A stretch of DNA of 64,000 bases from Candidatus Obscuribacterales bacterium (lineage in GTDB: Bacteria > Cyanobacteriota > Vampirovibrionia > Obscuribacterales > Obscuribacteraceae): assembly GCA_020054205.1 (NCBI GenBank), contig JAGVLS010000020.1, forward strand, positions 1 through 64,000. The letters run 5' to 3'. Below are positions 62,665-64,000 of this stretch, piece after piece. The notes under the pieces were generated by a model. It did not search any database, was not told the DNA's origin, and saw only the letters and a program-made list of their open reading frames with translations. Position 1 is the first letter of the stretch. Each line of letters starts with the position of its first letter. The position numbers and the translations under genes are program-made.

Positions 62665-63683
62665 TCGTTATAACGGATAACTACTGCTATTCCACCAGGG
62701 AATTGTCCATTATTGGTAGTTTGTGCGGGCAATAAACTACTAAATGACCATACTCCTGGATTATCTGCTACAAATTCTATATCTATACGGTCGGCTGGAT
62801 TAAGAGTGATAGTATCTCTATTTACGTGAGGCTCTAAGGAATCAGATCCATTAATGGATACTATTTCAAACTTATGGCCACTTATATGTAATGGGCAAAT
62901 ACTTTCACTTACGTTAATTAGCCTTAGCCTAACTCTCTCATTGCGTTTTAACTCCATGGCGGCAATGGCAGGAGCACTTTTGCCATTGACCGTAAAAAGT
63001 GAAAAGGGTGCATTTGAGGTTGGTTTATTTATTGTTGTTTGTCCAATTAGATAAACAAAATCACGCTCGTAAGTCTTTGGCATACGAGTTGGTTCAATAG
63101 TTATGGCACCATATAATCCTGACTTAATTTGATTCAAATGATTTATTTGAGGGTGATACCAAAATGTGCCTACTTGATTGGCTATAAATTGATAAGCAAA
63201 AGTTTGTCCTGGCAAAACTATTCCTTGGTCTTTGCGAGGCAGTCCATTTACTGAGTGAGGTAAAGTAAGACCGTGGAAATAAATGCTAGTCGGCACTTTT
63301 AGCTGGTTGTGTAATACTACTTTCACCAAGTCGCCTTCCTTCAGGCGCATGGTTGGACCAGGTATTTGTCCATTGTATGAAAGAAAAGTATTGCTTATTC
63401 CTGGGGCTATTTCCCAGCCAGTTTCTTTGGTTATTAAATGAATTTCTGTAATTTTTCGATGGCTCATATTATTGCGCAATTGTTGCATTTGTTCTTGCGC
63501 ACCACTGATTGTTGATTTGAGATCTTCTAATTCACTTCTCATATCATTAAGCTCAGATTTTTCCTGAGCTTGCTGTTCTGGCAAATCAGCTGCATCATCA
63601 ATTTGACGTGCATAAGAAAATGTATTTGAAGATGCAAACAAAAACGTTGAAATAATAAAGCAAATAATTAAGTGTCTTAGCAT
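62661..63683 (-). CDS. Multicopper-oxidase-fold protein with most copper ligands missing
   Basis: The start at ATG 63683 gives a signal peptide (MLRHLIICFIISTFLFASSN). A short coiled-coil stretch (about 36-70) precedes two or more cupredoxin domains. Ligand motifs are degenerate: the first (normally H-W-H-G) reads YFHG, the second (Y-H-S-H) reads WYHPQ, the third (H-P-x-H-x-H) reads CPLHIS, and the final H-C-H-x3-H motif is absent because the protein ends soon after VWSFSSLLP. Oxidase activity is therefore unlikely. The closest functional analogy is the copper-free FtsP/SufI fold. Longer start at 63767 would overlap the next gene. Confidence 0.85.
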   Translation of the reverse strand: MLRHLIICFIISTFLFASSNTFSYARQIDDAADLPEQQAQEKSELNDMRSELEDLKSTISGAQEQMQQLRNNMSHRKITEIHLITKETGWEIAPGISNTFLSYNGQIPGPTMRLKEGDLVKVVLHNQLKVPTSIYFHGLTLPHSVNGLPRKDQGIVLPGQTFAYQFIANQVGTFWYHPQINHLNQIKSGLYGAITIEPTRMPKTYERDFVYLIGQTTINKPTSNAPFSLFTVNGKSAPAIAAMELKRNERVRLRLINVSESICPLHISGHKFEIVSINGSDSLEPHVNRDTITLNPADRIDIEFVADNPGVWSFSSLLPAQTTNNGQFPGGIAVVIRYND

Positions 63684-63699
63684 TGTGATAATGGAATAA

Positions 63700-64000
63700 T
63701 TAGTGGGGTTTGACAATGGCAACACTGGTGTTTGCGTGTGTTGCTGTTCTGTGAGAAACACTGCCAATTAAAAAGTGTTGGATTGCTGTATGCCCTTGAG
63801 CACCCAATATAATCAAATCTGCTTTTACTTTGTCGGCTAGTGCAATAATTTCTGATGGTGGTTCTCCAACTTTCAAAACTGATTCGACATTTTTTATGCC
63901 TGCATCATTTAATATTCGGTGGCTATCAGCTAAATATGTCTCCCCTTCCATAAGCAGGTTTTGTTCGACTGCAGAAATGAATTCTATTGGTGAAACAAGT
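63700..64000 (-). CDS. Universal stress protein, N-terminus outside window
   Basis: The minus-strand frame is open to the right edge: it reads LVSPIEFISAVEQNLLMEGE before the ATG at 63951, so that internal Met is not the start. The C-terminal USP block with the ATP-binding glycine pattern G-A-Q-G-H..G-S-V-S-H and VAIVK is complete. USP proteins bind ATP and are induced by stress. It ends 16 bp before the start of the multicopper-oxidase-like gene on the same strand, which may be cotranscribed. Confidence 0.85.
   Translation of the reverse strand, partial: LVSPIEFISAVEQNLLMEGETYLADSHRILNDAGIKNVESVLKVGEPPSEIIALADKVKADLIILGAQGHTAIQHFLIGSVSHRTATHANTSVAIVKPH

Noticed and set aside
1-64000. CRISPR arrays, insertion sequences, prophage or rRNA genes
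   Set aside because: Both strands were read for direct repeats with spacers, transposase motifs and rRNA landmarks, and none was seen. The only tandem repeat is the 15-bp coding array at the left edge.

Overview
This is an AT-rich (roughly one-third G+C by eye), densely coded bacterial chromosome segment with about 65 protein genes, four tRNA genes and several regulatory RNA structures. No phage, transposase or CRISPR array was recognised. The best phylogenetic clue is nusB-ftsY: the NusB begins with a cyanobacterial-type RRIAREL start, carries a large insertion, and is followed directly by ftsY, an order I recall from cyanobacteria. A DUF309 protein and separated ruvA and ruvB fit the same picture. 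There are no photosynthesis genes, so a non-photosynthetic relative of Cyanobacteria (Melainabacteria/Vampirovibrionia) is a reasonable but unproven guess. GTG and TTG starts are unusually common.

Layout. 1-2 kb: the 5' part of a pentapeptide-repeat gene on the minus strand, built from near-identical 15-bp units; a structured intergenic stretch; a Cro/CI-type regulator with a membrane-anchored, probably dead DnaQ-like protein; and tRNA-Arg and tRNA-Lys. 2-11.7 kb: a UbiA-type prenyltransferase, a translationally coupled glutamate dehydrogenase and FtcD pair (histidine-degradation end step), an M50B-type membrane protease, small metabolic and hypothetical genes, a RelBE-like toxin-antitoxin pair and tRNA-Ser. 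11.8-28.5 kb: housekeeping genes (cdsA, yibE/F, ruvB, a GT2, the c-di-AMP phosphodiesterase pgpH, rsmD, nusB, ftsY, ruvA, tRNA-Pro), a permease with a HyuA-like protein, a response regulator and a cytochrome P450. 28.6-36.2 kb: a thioredoxin-fold protein, dnaE, and speD behind a hairpin-rich leader, plus a heme-oxygenase-like ABM protein, a repetitive secreted protein and a tiny membrane protein.

36.4-43.5 kb holds an aromatic amino acid cluster: DAHP synthase, chorismate mutase-prephenate dehydrogenase, prephenate dehydratase, aroB, aroC and aroA. DAHP synthase is preceded by an 18-residue leader peptide rich in Tyr and Phe codons and a terminator/antiterminator pair. This looks like classical ribosome-mediated attenuation and is the most striking regulatory finding in the window.

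43.5-64 kb begins with a stand-alone HslV/proteasome-like Ntn hydrolase, then a large surface-glycan region: two GT-C-type membrane proteins, a GT2, four methyltransferases, WbqC, a beta-propeller glycosidase-like protein, two left-handed beta-helix acyltransferases, and a compact ACP, SDR, adenylation-domain, acyltransferase operon that probably builds and transfers an (amino)acyl decoration onto a sugar. The right end has a secreted matrixin-like metalloprotease, a multicopper-oxidase fold lacking most copper ligands, and a universal stress protein cut by the window edge.
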